Source: Lachnoclostridium sp. An118
GTDB taxonomy: Bacteria > Bacillota > Clostridia > Lachnospirales > Lachnospiraceae
DNA length: 64,000 nt
Direction: 5' to 3'
Assembly (NCBI RefSeq): GCF_002160985.1
Contig: NZ_NFLQ01000008.1
Location: 88,114 to 152,113 of the forward strand
This document shows positions 9,423 through 16,954 of the stretch, piece by piece. The translations under genes and the position numbers were made by a program. Position 1 is the stretch's first letter. Each line of letters starts with the position of its first letter. The notes below the pieces were generated by a model. That model did not search any database. It was given only the letters and a program-made list of their open reading frames with translations, and was not told where the DNA came from.

Positions 9423-9687
9423 CATTTCTTCGGACCGTCTGCGAGGCAAAGCGGCCAAAATACTGGAAGGCTATGGAATACGGATACAGTACAGCGTATT
9501 TGAGTGCAGGCTGACAGAAAAGAAGTATAAAGAGCTGTATGGAAAATTGCTGGAGCTGATGGCAGGCGCAAAGGAGGGGAGTATACGCTTTTATTCTATA
9601 TGCGGAAATTGTGAGGATAAGATCCTTACAATAGGGCAGGTCGCTTCCATGACAGAGCAAGCGACAGCGCCTGTGATCGTGATATGA
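9400..9687 (+). CDS. cas2: CRISPR adaptation protein Cas2
   Basis: Small ferredoxin-fold partner of Cas1 that forms the core of the integration complex. The sequence begins MMYVVSYDISSDRLRGK; a start at 9403 (MYVVSYDI) is equally possible and is better spaced from GGGGG. It has 'IQYSVFECRL' and a late 'RFYSICGNCEDKI' followed by 'TIGQ', and ends '...APVIVI', the usual complete Cas2 tail. At 95 residues it is full length. The stop TGA (9685-9687) overlaps an ATG at 9684, but that frame closes after 21 residues. The frame that encodes the RT opens at 9683. Confidence 0.95.
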   Translation: MMYVVSYDISSDRLRGKAAKILEGYGIRIQYSVFECRLTEKKYKELYGKLLELMAGAKEGSIRFYSICGNCEDKILTIGQVASMTEQATAPVIVI

Positions 9688-9799
9688 GCCTCTCTTCTCA
9701 TCGAGCACCTATGCATACCGGCCTGGGCAGTCGGCGCTGGAAGCCATAAACGTCATCGAAGAGAAGACAAAGGGACGGGATGATCTGTGGGTTCTTCAG
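9683..9799 (+). other. Open frame encoding RT motif 2 without a start codon
   Basis: This frame is continuous with the RT-primase gene and has no stop or ATG/GTG/TTG from 9683 to 9799. Its 39 codons read YEPLFSSSTYAYRPG followed by QSALEAINVIEE, which is the conserved 'yEp.Fs..syayRPg.Sa..Ai' segment of group II intron-like RTs. The coding match shows that the gene once extended upstream. Everything before 9683 is cas2. So the first RT segments (RT0, RT1) appear to have been lost by a deletion at the cas2 stop, or the frame is reached by a frameshift out of cas2. Confidence 0.75.
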
Positions 9800-12250
9800 A
9801 TGGATATCTCCGCTTTCTTTGACCATATCCCACATGAGGAGCTGCTTCGTATACTAAGCAGACAAATCAGGGAAAACGATGTGCTGGAAGTGGTGAAAGC
9901 AATTTTAAAAGCAAAGGTACTAGATGAAAACACAGGAGATCTCAGTGAGAATCAGATTGGAATTTACCAGGGGTCTTCCTGTGCGCCGCTGCTGTCGAAC
10001 ATTTATCTTATGGATTATGACAGGGAAATGGAAAAGAGGAGCAGCTTTTATATACGTTATTCTGACGATATTCTCGCCCTGGAGTCCAGCGAAGAAAATG
10101 CAGGTCGGCTCTTTGAATATTCCAGACTTTATCTTGGGAAAATGGGGCTGGAGCTAAAAGAAAGCAAGACCAGACTCCAGCGTCTCGGGAGAGAGGGATT
10201 TACGTATCTCGGTTATCGCTTTACTGTCAATGGAAAAGCTGTGCCTGCAAAAGCAGTGTCTTCACTGACATCACGGCTGGAGACTATGTGGCTTACGTCC
10301 GGACTTGAACTGGATAAAAAAATAAAGAAAGGCCAGGAAATCCTTGGAGGATGGGAGCAGTACTATCGCGGCGAGAGGAAACCGGACAGTATGATTGAAT
10401 ATGTGATTATTCTCTCCATGGTTCAAAACAAAGAGAAGGAGATACGTGAAAAAATAGAGGAACAGAGATTTGCACAGGTTAATTACTATAAGGATATCGC
10501 AAAATATATGGCGGATTACTGGATCGGAAGAGAGAAGCTTAGCTTTGCGCTGAGAGAATATGAGCAGTTTTATCAGGTTCCGGAGGAGCCGGGGAAATCG
10601 GGGACGGATAAGGAGCATGACCAAAAGTATGTAAGATTTTCCGGAGAACTGGCAAAATGTTATGAGAGACTTCTGACAGAGCCCTCCGATGAGCTCTGTG
10701 CGGACATTATGCAGCTGTACACGGATATGGGCGAATATGAAAAGGCATCCTGTTTTTGGGAGATGAAGGTCAGGTATTCACAGAAATCATCTGTGGACTC
10801 CTGGGCGGACGACAGAAAAGCCCTGGATATGACGAATTTAACAGACAATAGCAAGGCGAAAATGGATATACAGGAATACATGGAGCTCTTTGCAGGGAGA
10901 GAAGATACCTATGCGGTAGAGATGCCTGGCCCGGGAGGAAAGAGGATTGCGGAACAGGTGATGGAGCCCCTTACGGAAGAAGTGATCAGGCGACATCTGG
11001 CGGGAGAGATGACAGTAGAGTCTTATGTCCAGCGGCCAAACAGTACAGCAAAATACACAGTCTTTGACATTGATATTTCTAAAAGGATACTGCTGCAGTA
11101 CAGCTATGGAAGCGCTGAATTCACAGCATACAAGCAAAAAGCGGCCGGCTTTGCCCGACAGTTATGCAAAGTACTCAGGAGGATAGGGCTGACAGGCTAT
11201 GTGGAGGATACAGGATTCAGAGGATATCATGTCTGGGTGTTCTTTACGGAGTGGATTCCTGTGCGGTACATTAACCAGTTTACTGACTGCGTGCAGAAGG
11301 AGCTTGAGGAAGAGGAGGAAGATATCCTCCTGGAGATTTTCCCCAATAATATAAGGGTGAGACAGGGAAAGTGCGGGCAGAGGATCAAGCTGCCGCTGGG
11401 AATACATATCCGTACCGGACAGCAGAGCTTCTTTCTGGATGAAGGCATGTCCCCGGTGGTTGACTACAAGGAGTTCCTCTCGGGAATTGCCAAATATTCT
11501 CTTGCTGCCGTCAGGAAAATACTGGGCATGTATACGATGGATGTAAAAGGACAGCCAGGACAGCCGGAGCTAAAGGTGGCGGACCAAAATCTCGAGCGCT
11601 TCGGCCCGCTTCCTGAAGCCGTCAGGATCGTGCTGGAAAAATGCAGTCTTATGCGCTATCTCTGCCAAAAGGCAGCGACCACCGGCTACCTGGCCCACTC
11701 CGAGCGACTGTCAGTGCTGTACGTATTTGGACATATGGGCGACGAGGGGAAAGAGTTCCTGCATACGGTCATGGGATTTACTATGAATTACCAGTTTGAT
11801 ATCACTCAAAGGTTTATCGACAAGCTGCCGGAAAAGCCGATCAGCTGTGTGAAGCTGAGAGAGCAGTATAAGCTGATCACCGCTGAATATGGATGCAGCT
11901 GTAATTTCAAAAGAACAAAGAATTGTTATCCGTCGCCTGTTCTCCATGCGATAAAAAACAGCGGGGAGGACCAGACGGAGATCACGGTACCTGTAAGCAG
12001 GACAGTATCAAGAACCAAAGAAGAAAAAATCTACGAAGAGATCAATATCCACAAGCAGACAGAAAAGCTTGCGCAGAAAATAGTTGAGCTTAAGAAGCAG
12101 AGAAGAGGACTGGATAAATCCATTCACAAGGTGGAGACGGAGCTTCAGAGGATATTTGACAGCGCGGGCATTGACTGTCTGGAGATTGAGATGGGTATGT
12201 TGGTGAGAAGGAAGCAGGGGGATGGGTATGAATGGCTGATTGAATTATAG
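9800..12250 (+). CDS. Reverse transcriptase fused to TOTE/AEP-type primase-polymerase, N-terminally truncated
   Basis: From the first ATG (816 residues): RT motif A 'MDISAFFDHI' with the first catalytic Asp at residue 2, 'QGSSCAPLLSN' (57-67), and the active-site box YSDD (87-90) in place of the common YADD. The maturase-like 'LGYRF' and a thumb region follow to about 200. A helical TPR-like stretch covers about 230-340. The primase-polymerase part begins 'LFAGREDTYAVE' and has the metal motif D423-I-D425 and H477 in 'GYHVWVFF'. A C-terminal cysteine group (C683, C699, C701, C709) ending 'CYPSPVLHA' recalls the Fe-S part of primase large subunits. The last 70 residues are coiled coil. RT-primase fusions at CRISPR loci have been reported and may supply cDNA or primed DNA for spacer uptake. 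No ribosome site is seen before 9800, and RT0/RT1 are absent, so RT activity is doubtful while the primase part looks intact. Confidence 0.85.
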   Translation: MDISAFFDHIPHEELLRILSRQIRENDVLEVVKAILKAKVLDENTGDLSENQIGIYQGSSCAPLLSNIYLMDYDREMEKRSSFYIRYSDDILALESSEENAGRLFEYSRLYLGKMGLELKESKTRLQRLGREGFTYLGYRFTVNGKAVPAKAVSSLTSRLETMWLTSGLELDKKIKKGQEILGGWEQYYRGERKPDSMIEYVIILSMVQNKEKEIREKIEEQRFAQVNYYKDIAKYMADYWIGREKLSFALREYEQFYQVPEEPGKSGTDKEHDQKYVRFSGELAKCYERLLTEPSDELCADIMQLYTDMGEYEKASCFWEMKVRYSQKSSVDSWADDRKALDMTNLTDNSKAKMDIQEYMELFAGREDTYAVEMPGPGGKRIAEQVMEPLTEEVIRRHLAGEMTVESYVQRPNSTAKYTVFDIDISKRILLQYSYGSAEFTAYKQKAAGFARQLCKVLRRIGLTGYVEDTGFRGYHVWVFFTEWIPVRYINQFTDCVQKELEEEEEDILLEIFPNNIRVRQGKCGQRIKLPLGIHIRTGQQSFFLDEGMSPVVDYKEFLSGIAKYSLAAVRKILGMYTMDVKGQPGQPELKVADQNLERFGPLPEAVRIVLEKCSLMRYLCQKAATTGYLAHSERLSVLYVFGHMGDEGKEFLHTVMGFTMNYQFDITQRFIDKLPEKPISCVKLREQYKLITAEYGCSCNFKRTKNCYPSPVLHAIKNSGEDQTEITVPVSRTVSRTKEEKIYEEINIHKQTEKLAQKIVELKKQRRGLDKSIHKVETELQRIFDSAGIDCLEIEMGMLVRRKQGDGYEWLIEL

Positions 12251-12318
12251 GAAGGAATGACAATATCAAAAAGATCAAGCCCAACCTGTATGGCTGAAAT
12301 ATTACAGACATTTAAAGG

Positions 12319-12362
12319 CAGCTACTGCGCCAGGGAGTATATCCTCTCTGGCGCAGTAGCTG
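12319..12362. other. Strong hairpin downstream of the RT-primase gene
   Basis: A 15-bp perfect inverted repeat, CAGCTACTGCGCCAG at 12319-12333 and CTGGCGCAGTAGCTG at 12348-12362, with a 14-nt loop that can itself pair. It lies 69 bp after the stop codon. No T-run follows on either strand, so it is not a classical terminator. It may stabilise the 3' end of the operon transcript or be a remnant of an inserted element. Confidence 0.7.
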
Positions 12363-12472
12363 TTAGATCTGTAAAGGAAAATGACTGAAAACAAAACATG
12401 AGCGACTATCAGCTGAGTGGCCATCAGGACAAACATCCGGACAAAAGACTTTTCTTTGCAAAAGGTTTTAGG

Positions 12473-12634
12473 TATAATATTTGTGGGGATACGATGTGTA
12501 AGAGTCGAAAATATGAACAAATTGTAAACATGCCATAAAATGTCCGAAAATCAGTTGATGTCAGAATTTTCTGGCAAATACCTGCAAAAATGAGCCTGGG
12601 AAGCCAGTGTTTATGCGGGGTTCAGGAGGGTACT
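12473..12634 (+). promoter_or_regulatory. Promoter and leader of CRISPR array 2
   Basis: TATAAT at 12473-12478 lies 162 bp before the first repeat. Upstream is AAAGACTTTTCTTTG, which is also found before array 3. The conserved leader block starts at 12510, exactly 125 bp from the repeat, and ends 'GCCAGTGTTTATGCGGGG'. It is closer to the leader of array 3 than to that of array 1 (both share 'GTTGATGTCAG' variants and 'GGGGTTCAGGAGGG'). Confidence 0.85.
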
Positions 12635-13352
12635 GTAGAAATGGAAGGAGCCCGTTTAGGGCGTTGACACAACATAGATCTTCATCTGTGCGTCATAAAC
12701 CGCATAAACGTAGAAATGGAAGGAGCCCGTTTAGGGCGTTGACACATCCCTTTTATAGCATTCAGTGCATCATCTGCTGAGTAGAAATGGAAGGAGCCCG
12801 TTTAGGGCGTTGACACATGACTAATTGCCCAGCCATCTTCACAAAAGCATCTGTAGAAATGGAAGGAGCCCGTTTAGGGCGTTGACACCCAAATAGCATC
12901 ATATTTACCGCGTCGGTTACTACATCGTAGAAATGAAGAGAGCCCGTTTAGGGCGTTGACACATTTCCTAAAGTGTCAAACGGTGCTGTTTTTAATGTAG
13001 AAATGAAGAGAGCCCGTTTAGGGCGTTGACACATACTTCTTTAATTTTCCGTCAAACATTTCCTCTAAGTAGAAATGAAGAGAGCCCGTTTAGGGCGTTG
13101 ACACACTAAGGTTTGAGATTCTGCACCACATTTCTAATTTAGGTGCAAATGTCATAGGTTTCATGAGCAGTAGAAATGAAGAGAGCCCGTTTAGGGCGTT
13201 GACACTATATGGTTTATTAAAGTATTATACTGAAATATATTTTGTAGAAATGAAGAGAGCCCATTTAGGGCGTTGACACACTTCTCTGATTTCTTCTTTT
13301 CTCATTCTCTTTTCCTGTAGAAATGAAAGAAGCCCGCTTAGGACATATAAAG
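12635..13352 (+). CRISPR. CRISPR array 2: ten repeats in three sequence variants, nine spacers
   Basis: The 36-bp repeats begin at 12635, 12710, 12781, 12853, 12927, 12997, 13069, 13170, 13244 and 13317. The first four carry ATGGAAGGAGCCCG, the next five ATGAAGAGAGCCCG (the ninth also has CCCATTT), and the last has the array 1 form ATGAAAGAAGCCCG before decaying after CGCTTAGG. Spacers are 34-39 bp except the seventh (13105-13169), which is 65 bp. The clean change from one repeat form to the next along the array shows block-wise spread of variants from the leader end, or fusion of arrays. Confidence 0.97.
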
Positions 13353-13362
13353 GAGAAATGCC

Positions 13363-13411
13363 AAAAAAACGAGACACTCCACACACGTTAGTATGGAATG
13401 TCTCGTTTTTT
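13363..13411. terminator. Two-way terminator between array 2 and the WYL gene
   Basis: AAAAAACGAGACA at the left and TGTCTCGTTTTTT at the right can pair, with an imperfect stretch between. A-runs and T-runs on both sides let it work on both strands, closing the pre-crRNA and the facing WYL regulator transcript. Confidence 0.8.
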
Positions 13412-13443
13412 AGTAATGTAAATATGGAGTCCATTTTCTACGT

Positions 13444-14550
13444 TCAGGTTAAAGCTTCTGCATCTTCAGAAGAGTAAACGGCCAGTGCGTCTTTGTATAA
13501 TGTTTGAAAATGACTGCGAAGCCGGTCAGGAGAGAGGATTTCGGCGTCTTTACCAAATTTGAAAAAATAGTATTCAGCCTGTCTGAGCGTGCAGCGGAAG
13601 ATGTATTCATTTTTATCAGCCAGCTTTTCGACATATGCAGGTCTCATATAAATCTGAGAATTATATTTGTGAACGCCCTCCTCTGTTAATCGAACATGGA
13701 TTTCCTCCTCTTCACCGAATAAAAACTGTACGGTTCTGCTGGAAATGGCTTCTTTGAGAAGCTCTCGTTCCGCCTGTGTAAGCTTCCCGCTCTGACGGAG
13801 AAGCTTAATATCTTTTGCGTTAGGGATCCGAAAGGATGCACAGGATTTTCGAGCATCAGGGCTCTTAATATCCTGAGAAAGTCCGGTCAGATATTCCCTT
13901 GTGGATAGAGCGTCTGCTTCCAGTGAAAAGGGCCAGACCTTATAGGTTTTGCGGCCGGTTGTGATCTTCAACAGCTTCTCCTCCCTCAGAGCCTGGGATA
14001 CGATATCGTATTTGCTTTTGAAAAATATATGTTCGCGTTTTATATAAGGCAAAGCGGCATATTCTTCAAGGATGCATTTGAGATAGAGCCCGGGACGGTC
14101 CTGATAGTATTCTGCTTCTTCACATTCTTCGCTCAGCAGATATCTCAGATTTTCTGTATTGATCCGGTAAATTCTGCTGGTTTCTCCATATCTTCCTTTT
14201 GTTTTCATCTGAGAGCGCAGGTCATCCAGCAGGTGTTTCTCTTCATAGAGCAGGAAGTGCTTTACAACCTTTTCCCTGACTTCGTCATTGCCAAGGCTGC
14301 TGATGTGTTCCGGGCTGTCAGAACAGCTGAGATCGGTGGAGGCGATATGCTGCAGCTTTGCTTTCTGATCATCCATATACAGTGTGGGAGACGACCTGGC
14401 AGACGGATAGAAATTGTGAAAAACAGTGTTCATAAAAGTCGAACGACTGGAAATGTGAAACCTCTCCATATCTTCATTTATTATAAGAAAGGCTTTCTGG
14501 CTTAAGGTTATCCGGACCCGCTGCTCTTCTGAGTATAATTCAAATCCCAT
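13444..14550 (-). CDS. WYL-domain transcription regulator
   Basis: Regulator of 368 residues. The N-terminus 'RVRITLSQKAFLIINEDMERF' and 'SSRSTFMNTVFHNFY' looks like a short ribbon-helix-helix DNA-binding unit. The middle resembles a WYL fold, which binds small nucleic-acid ligands in studied cases, with 'KTYKVWPFSLEA' near 195. The end 'RQAEYYFFKFGKDAEILSPDRLRSHF' is the WYL C-terminal extension. WYL proteins often control CRISPR and other defence genes. It is divergent from the unknown two-gene operon, and a perfect palindrome lies in the shared promoter, so it likely regulates that operon and itself. The RHH assignment is from pattern only. Confidence 0.75.
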   Translation of the reverse strand: MGFELYSEEQRVRITLSQKAFLIINEDMERFHISSRSTFMNTVFHNFYPSARSSPTLYMDDQKAKLQHIASTDLSCSDSPEHISSLGNDEVREKVVKHFLLYEEKHLLDDLRSQMKTKGRYGETSRIYRINTENLRYLLSEECEEAEYYQDRPGLYLKCILEEYAALPYIKREHIFFKSKYDIVSQALREEKLLKITTGRKTYKVWPFSLEADALSTREYLTGLSQDIKSPDARKSCASFRIPNAKDIKLLRQSGKLTQAERELLKEAISSRTVQFLFGEEEEIHVRLTEEGVHKYNSQIYMRPAYVEKLADKNEYIFRCTLRQAEYYFFKFGKDAEILSPDRLRSHFQTLYKDALAVYSSEDAEALT

Positions 14551-14569
14551 AGTCTGTTTGCTCCTTTAA

Positions 14570-14684
14570 TTTGTTACCTATATAGTAACAAAATAAAAGA
14601 AAATAATCAAATAAAATGAGAAAACAGTAACAAAAAAGAAAGTTAAATGTACAACTGTTTTGTTTCGTATTGCTCCTGTATAAT
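14570..14684. promoter_or_regulatory. Divergent promoter region with palindromic operator
   Basis: A perfect inverted repeat, TTTGTTAC (14570-14577) and GTAACAAA (14585-14592) with a 7-bp centre, lies 20 bp before the WYL start. A third half-site GTAACAAA is at 14626-14633. TATAAT at 14679-14684 is the likely -10 box of the operon to the right. Binding by the WYL protein is an inference from position. Confidence 0.65.
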
Positions 14685-14731
14685 GACATTAGAAACAAGG
14701 AAAGAACAACAGATTTAAGGAGGAATGAGTT

Positions 14732-15439
14732 ATGTTATGGTTTGTATTTGATCAGGTGGTACCAACTTCTATTCTGGGAACTATCGTAAGAGAAGTTGTC
14801 GCGGAGTCTGTCACAGACACGGTTGCTGACCTTTTAGGAATTGACAGGGGCCCGTCTGTCTTCGAGAAGATCGAGACAGTCCTGACAGATGTGGAGACGG
14901 AGGGAAGGAAGAGAGGCTGTACCAAGGCGGCAGAAGAATATAAATCTGCCATCAAGTACCTTGAGAAGGAGTACGATGCCGCGGTGAAATTTCTCGGGGA
15001 AATCAGGGAGCAGGCTGCCAGCGGAACAGAAAGACTTTTCGTGCAGCTGGAGCATCTGACCCGGGAAAAGGAGTCTCTTCAGGCCGAGCTGGACAAGAAG
15101 GCAGATCGCGTTGCGGACAAGTATGACATACCTGTCTGCGAGGTGAAGAAATGCTGTGTCGGAAGCCGCTTTACCGGAGGACCAGGGGCGTCCCTTGCGG
15201 TTCTGGATCTTGTATACGCATACAAGAGGCATAAGCTTCTTGAGGCGGAGCAGGCTGCCTACAGCAAGGCGAGGGAGGAATACGAGGCAAGGGTGGCAGA
15301 GCTGAGACAGCGGCTGACAGCAGTTGCTGAAAAGGCTGACAGAAACATGAAGCGGTATGTGGAGCTTTGCCAGGAGCTGCTGGATGAGATGGCCAGGGCT
15401 AAAGCAGAGGTAGTCGAACTCGGCATATTATTGAGATAG
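14732..15439 (+). CDS. Unknown coiled-coil protein, first gene of a WYL-linked pair
   Basis: I do not recognise the family. The 235 residues begin with a hydrophobic stretch (MLWFVFDQVVPTSILGTIV, about 1-19) that could be a membrane anchor or a packed helix. This is followed by two long charged helices (about 45-130 and 170-230) with strong coiled-coil character. Between them is 'PVCEVKKCCVGSRFTGGPG', with three cysteines and a glycine-rich turn. AAGGAGG precedes the ATG and a TATAAT lies about 48 bp upstream. The next gene starts 13 bp after the stop with its own ribosome site, so the two are co-transcribed. The pair sits between arrays 2 and 3 and beside a CARF-HEPN nuclease, so a role in or next to type III defence is plausible but unproven. 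Confidence 0.6.
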   Translation: MLWFVFDQVVPTSILGTIVREVVAESVTDTVADLLGIDRGPSVFEKIETVLTDVETEGRKRGCTKAAEEYKSAIKYLEKEYDAAVKFLGEIREQAASGTERLFVQLEHLTREKESLQAELDKKADRVADKYDIPVCEVKKCCVGSRFTGGPGASLAVLDLVYAYKRHKLLEAEQAAYSKAREEYEARVAELRQRLTAVAEKADRNMKRYVELCQELLDEMARAKAEVVELGILLR

Positions 15440-15452
15440 GGAGGGAAAGAAA

Positions 15453-16571
15453 ATGAGATATGAAGAATTAGTGGAAAAAAGGAAAGTGCTTCTTGCTGAT
15501 ATGGATCAGGACGCTGCGGAGGCAAAGTGCGGACTTGAAGAGACAAGAAAACTCTATCACGTGGCCATCCATACGAGAGAAATACTGGATGATCTGGACC
15601 AGCAGTTCAAGGAGAAGACCAGGCTCACAGACGAGGATATTGCGTTCCTGTTCATCGCGGTGGGACTGCAGGTGATGCGCCAGTATCTGCTTACGAGATT
15701 TCCGAAGATCATGGATGATAAGACTGCGGCAAAGCGCACGCCCGGGCATCTGGAGGAACATTCCGACCGTCATCACAGGCTCTATAATCCTTCCCTGGCG
15801 GAGATTATAACAAATCCTGTGCCCTTTGACGCCATGGTCGGTGCAGACGGAGCTTTAAAAGGGGGCGGGAAAATGGGACACCGCGTGACTGCGATCGGCC
15901 ATGATCCCCTTCTGGGTCTGATTTTCGGGACGGCGAACATAGCTACGTCTACCCTTACCACGTCCTCCCTTGCATCCTACCATATCTATACAAACGCGCA
16001 GAATGTGGATTACTTCCGCAGTAAGGCAAGGACTGAGCTTGTAATAGGGAAGACCATCAACAAAGCGCTGTATGAGGGGTATGAGGGGAAAGCTATAGTT
16101 GCGGCTTCTCTCGCCAAGGAAATCATCCATCTGCACTCTGATCTGTACACAAAGAACAGTCTGCCGCTTCCCGTAATCCCTGTGCTCAATTCCGAGCTGG
16201 CCGGGAGATTAGGAAGCTATGGATTACATATGGCCAATGTCCTTGCCGTCGGGAAGCAGGCTGCCGGTGCGGCTCTGATCAATTTCCTGATAGCGACAGC
16301 CCACAGACTGTACGGAGGCAATCTGCAGGGATGGGAGGCAAAGTTCTATGAAGTCAGAACCCGGAATATTGTCTCGTATTCTAATGCCATCGCAATGGGA
16401 TCCAATCTGGTGGCGACAGCTGTGACCAGGGATATCCGTCTCCTTGATATAGGCGGATTTGCTGTCACTGTATACAGACTGATCACGGACCGGAAGTTTA
16501 TACGGAGCGTGAAGGAGGAATTTATCTTTGGCCAGTATTTTGACATGGTCAGGGGAGAGGAAAGGAGGTGA
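15453..16571 (+). CDS. Unknown protein with hydrophobic core segments, second gene of the WYL-linked pair
   Basis: I do not recognise the family. The 372 residues start with a helical, charged region (1-60). The segment 'PSLAEIITNPVPFDAMVG' follows at 113-130, then a glycine/histidine-rich stretch and the striking 'GHDPLLGLIFGTANI' (149-163), running into a small-residue hydrophobic helix to about 175. More hydrophobic stretches lie near 265-282 and 310-325. This suggests a protein that enters or packs against membrane, or oligomerises. No nuclease, kinase or CARF motif is visible. The start has GGGAGG upstream. The 3' end runs straight into the promoter of array 3, so the operon and the array module are packed tightly. 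Confidence 0.6.
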   Translation: MRYEELVEKRKVLLADMDQDAAEAKCGLEETRKLYHVAIHTREILDDLDQQFKEKTRLTDEDIAFLFIAVGLQVMRQYLLTRFPKIMDDKTAAKRTPGHLEEHSDRHHRLYNPSLAEIITNPVPFDAMVGADGALKGGGKMGHRVTAIGHDPLLGLIFGTANIATSTLTTSSLASYHIYTNAQNVDYFRSKARTELVIGKTINKALYEGYEGKAIVAASLAKEIIHLHSDLYTKNSLPLPVIPVLNSELAGRLGSYGLHMANVLAVGKQAAGAALINFLIATAHRLYGGNLQGWEAKFYEVRTRNIVSYSNAIAMGSNLVATAVTRDIRLLDIGGFAVTVYRLITDRKFIRSVKEEFIFGQYFDMVRGEERR

Positions 16572-16607
16572 TCAAACGAAAGACTTTTATTTGTAACAGA
16601 GTTCAGG

Positions 16608-16768
16608 TATAATATTGATACAGATAGAGGTATAAGGGCTGTAAATATGAACAAATTGTAAACATACCAGAAAATGTCCGGAAGTCAATTGATGTCAGAA
16701 TTTTCTGGCAAATACCTGCAAAAATGATCCTGGAAAGCCAGTGTTTATGCGGGGTTCAGGAGGGGACT
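16608..16768 (+). promoter_or_regulatory. Promoter and leader of CRISPR array 3
   Basis: TATAAT at 16608-16613 lies 161 bp before the repeat, with AAAGACTTTTATTTG upstream as in array 2. The shared leader block begins at 16644, again exactly 125 bp from the repeat. The full leader is kept although only one true repeat follows. Confidence 0.83.
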
Positions 16769-16876
16769 GTAGAAATGGAAGGAGCCCGTTCAGGGCGTTG
16801 ACACTCAACAGGGGTTGCAGGTTCAAGCGGAATCAATGGAAGTGGAAAAAAGAGAGCCCGTTGAGGGCATTTTTGC
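16769..16876 (+). CRISPR. Minimal CRISPR array 3: one repeat, one spacer, one decayed repeat
   Basis: One full 36-bp repeat (16769-16804) matches the leader-side form of array 2 except for GTTCAGGGC. A spacer of roughly 35 bp follows, then a degenerate copy with AAAAGAGAGCCCGTTGAGGGC and ATTTTT (about 16840-16876). The hairpin plus T-run of that decayed copy could end the transcript before the next gene. Confidence 0.8.
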
Positions 16877-16954
16877 CGGAATATTCCGCATAGAAAAATA
16901 GATATGGCTGGAATTAAAGCAATAAAAAACATATAAGTAATCAGGAGGACCGGT

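Noticed and set aside
9684..9749. ATGA-coupled start of the RT gene
   Set aside because: The frame from this ATG closes after 21 codons and does not encode RT-like sequence.
13225..13434. A 69-codon minus-strand frame
   Set aside because: It runs through array 2 repeats and the terminator, with no ribosome site.
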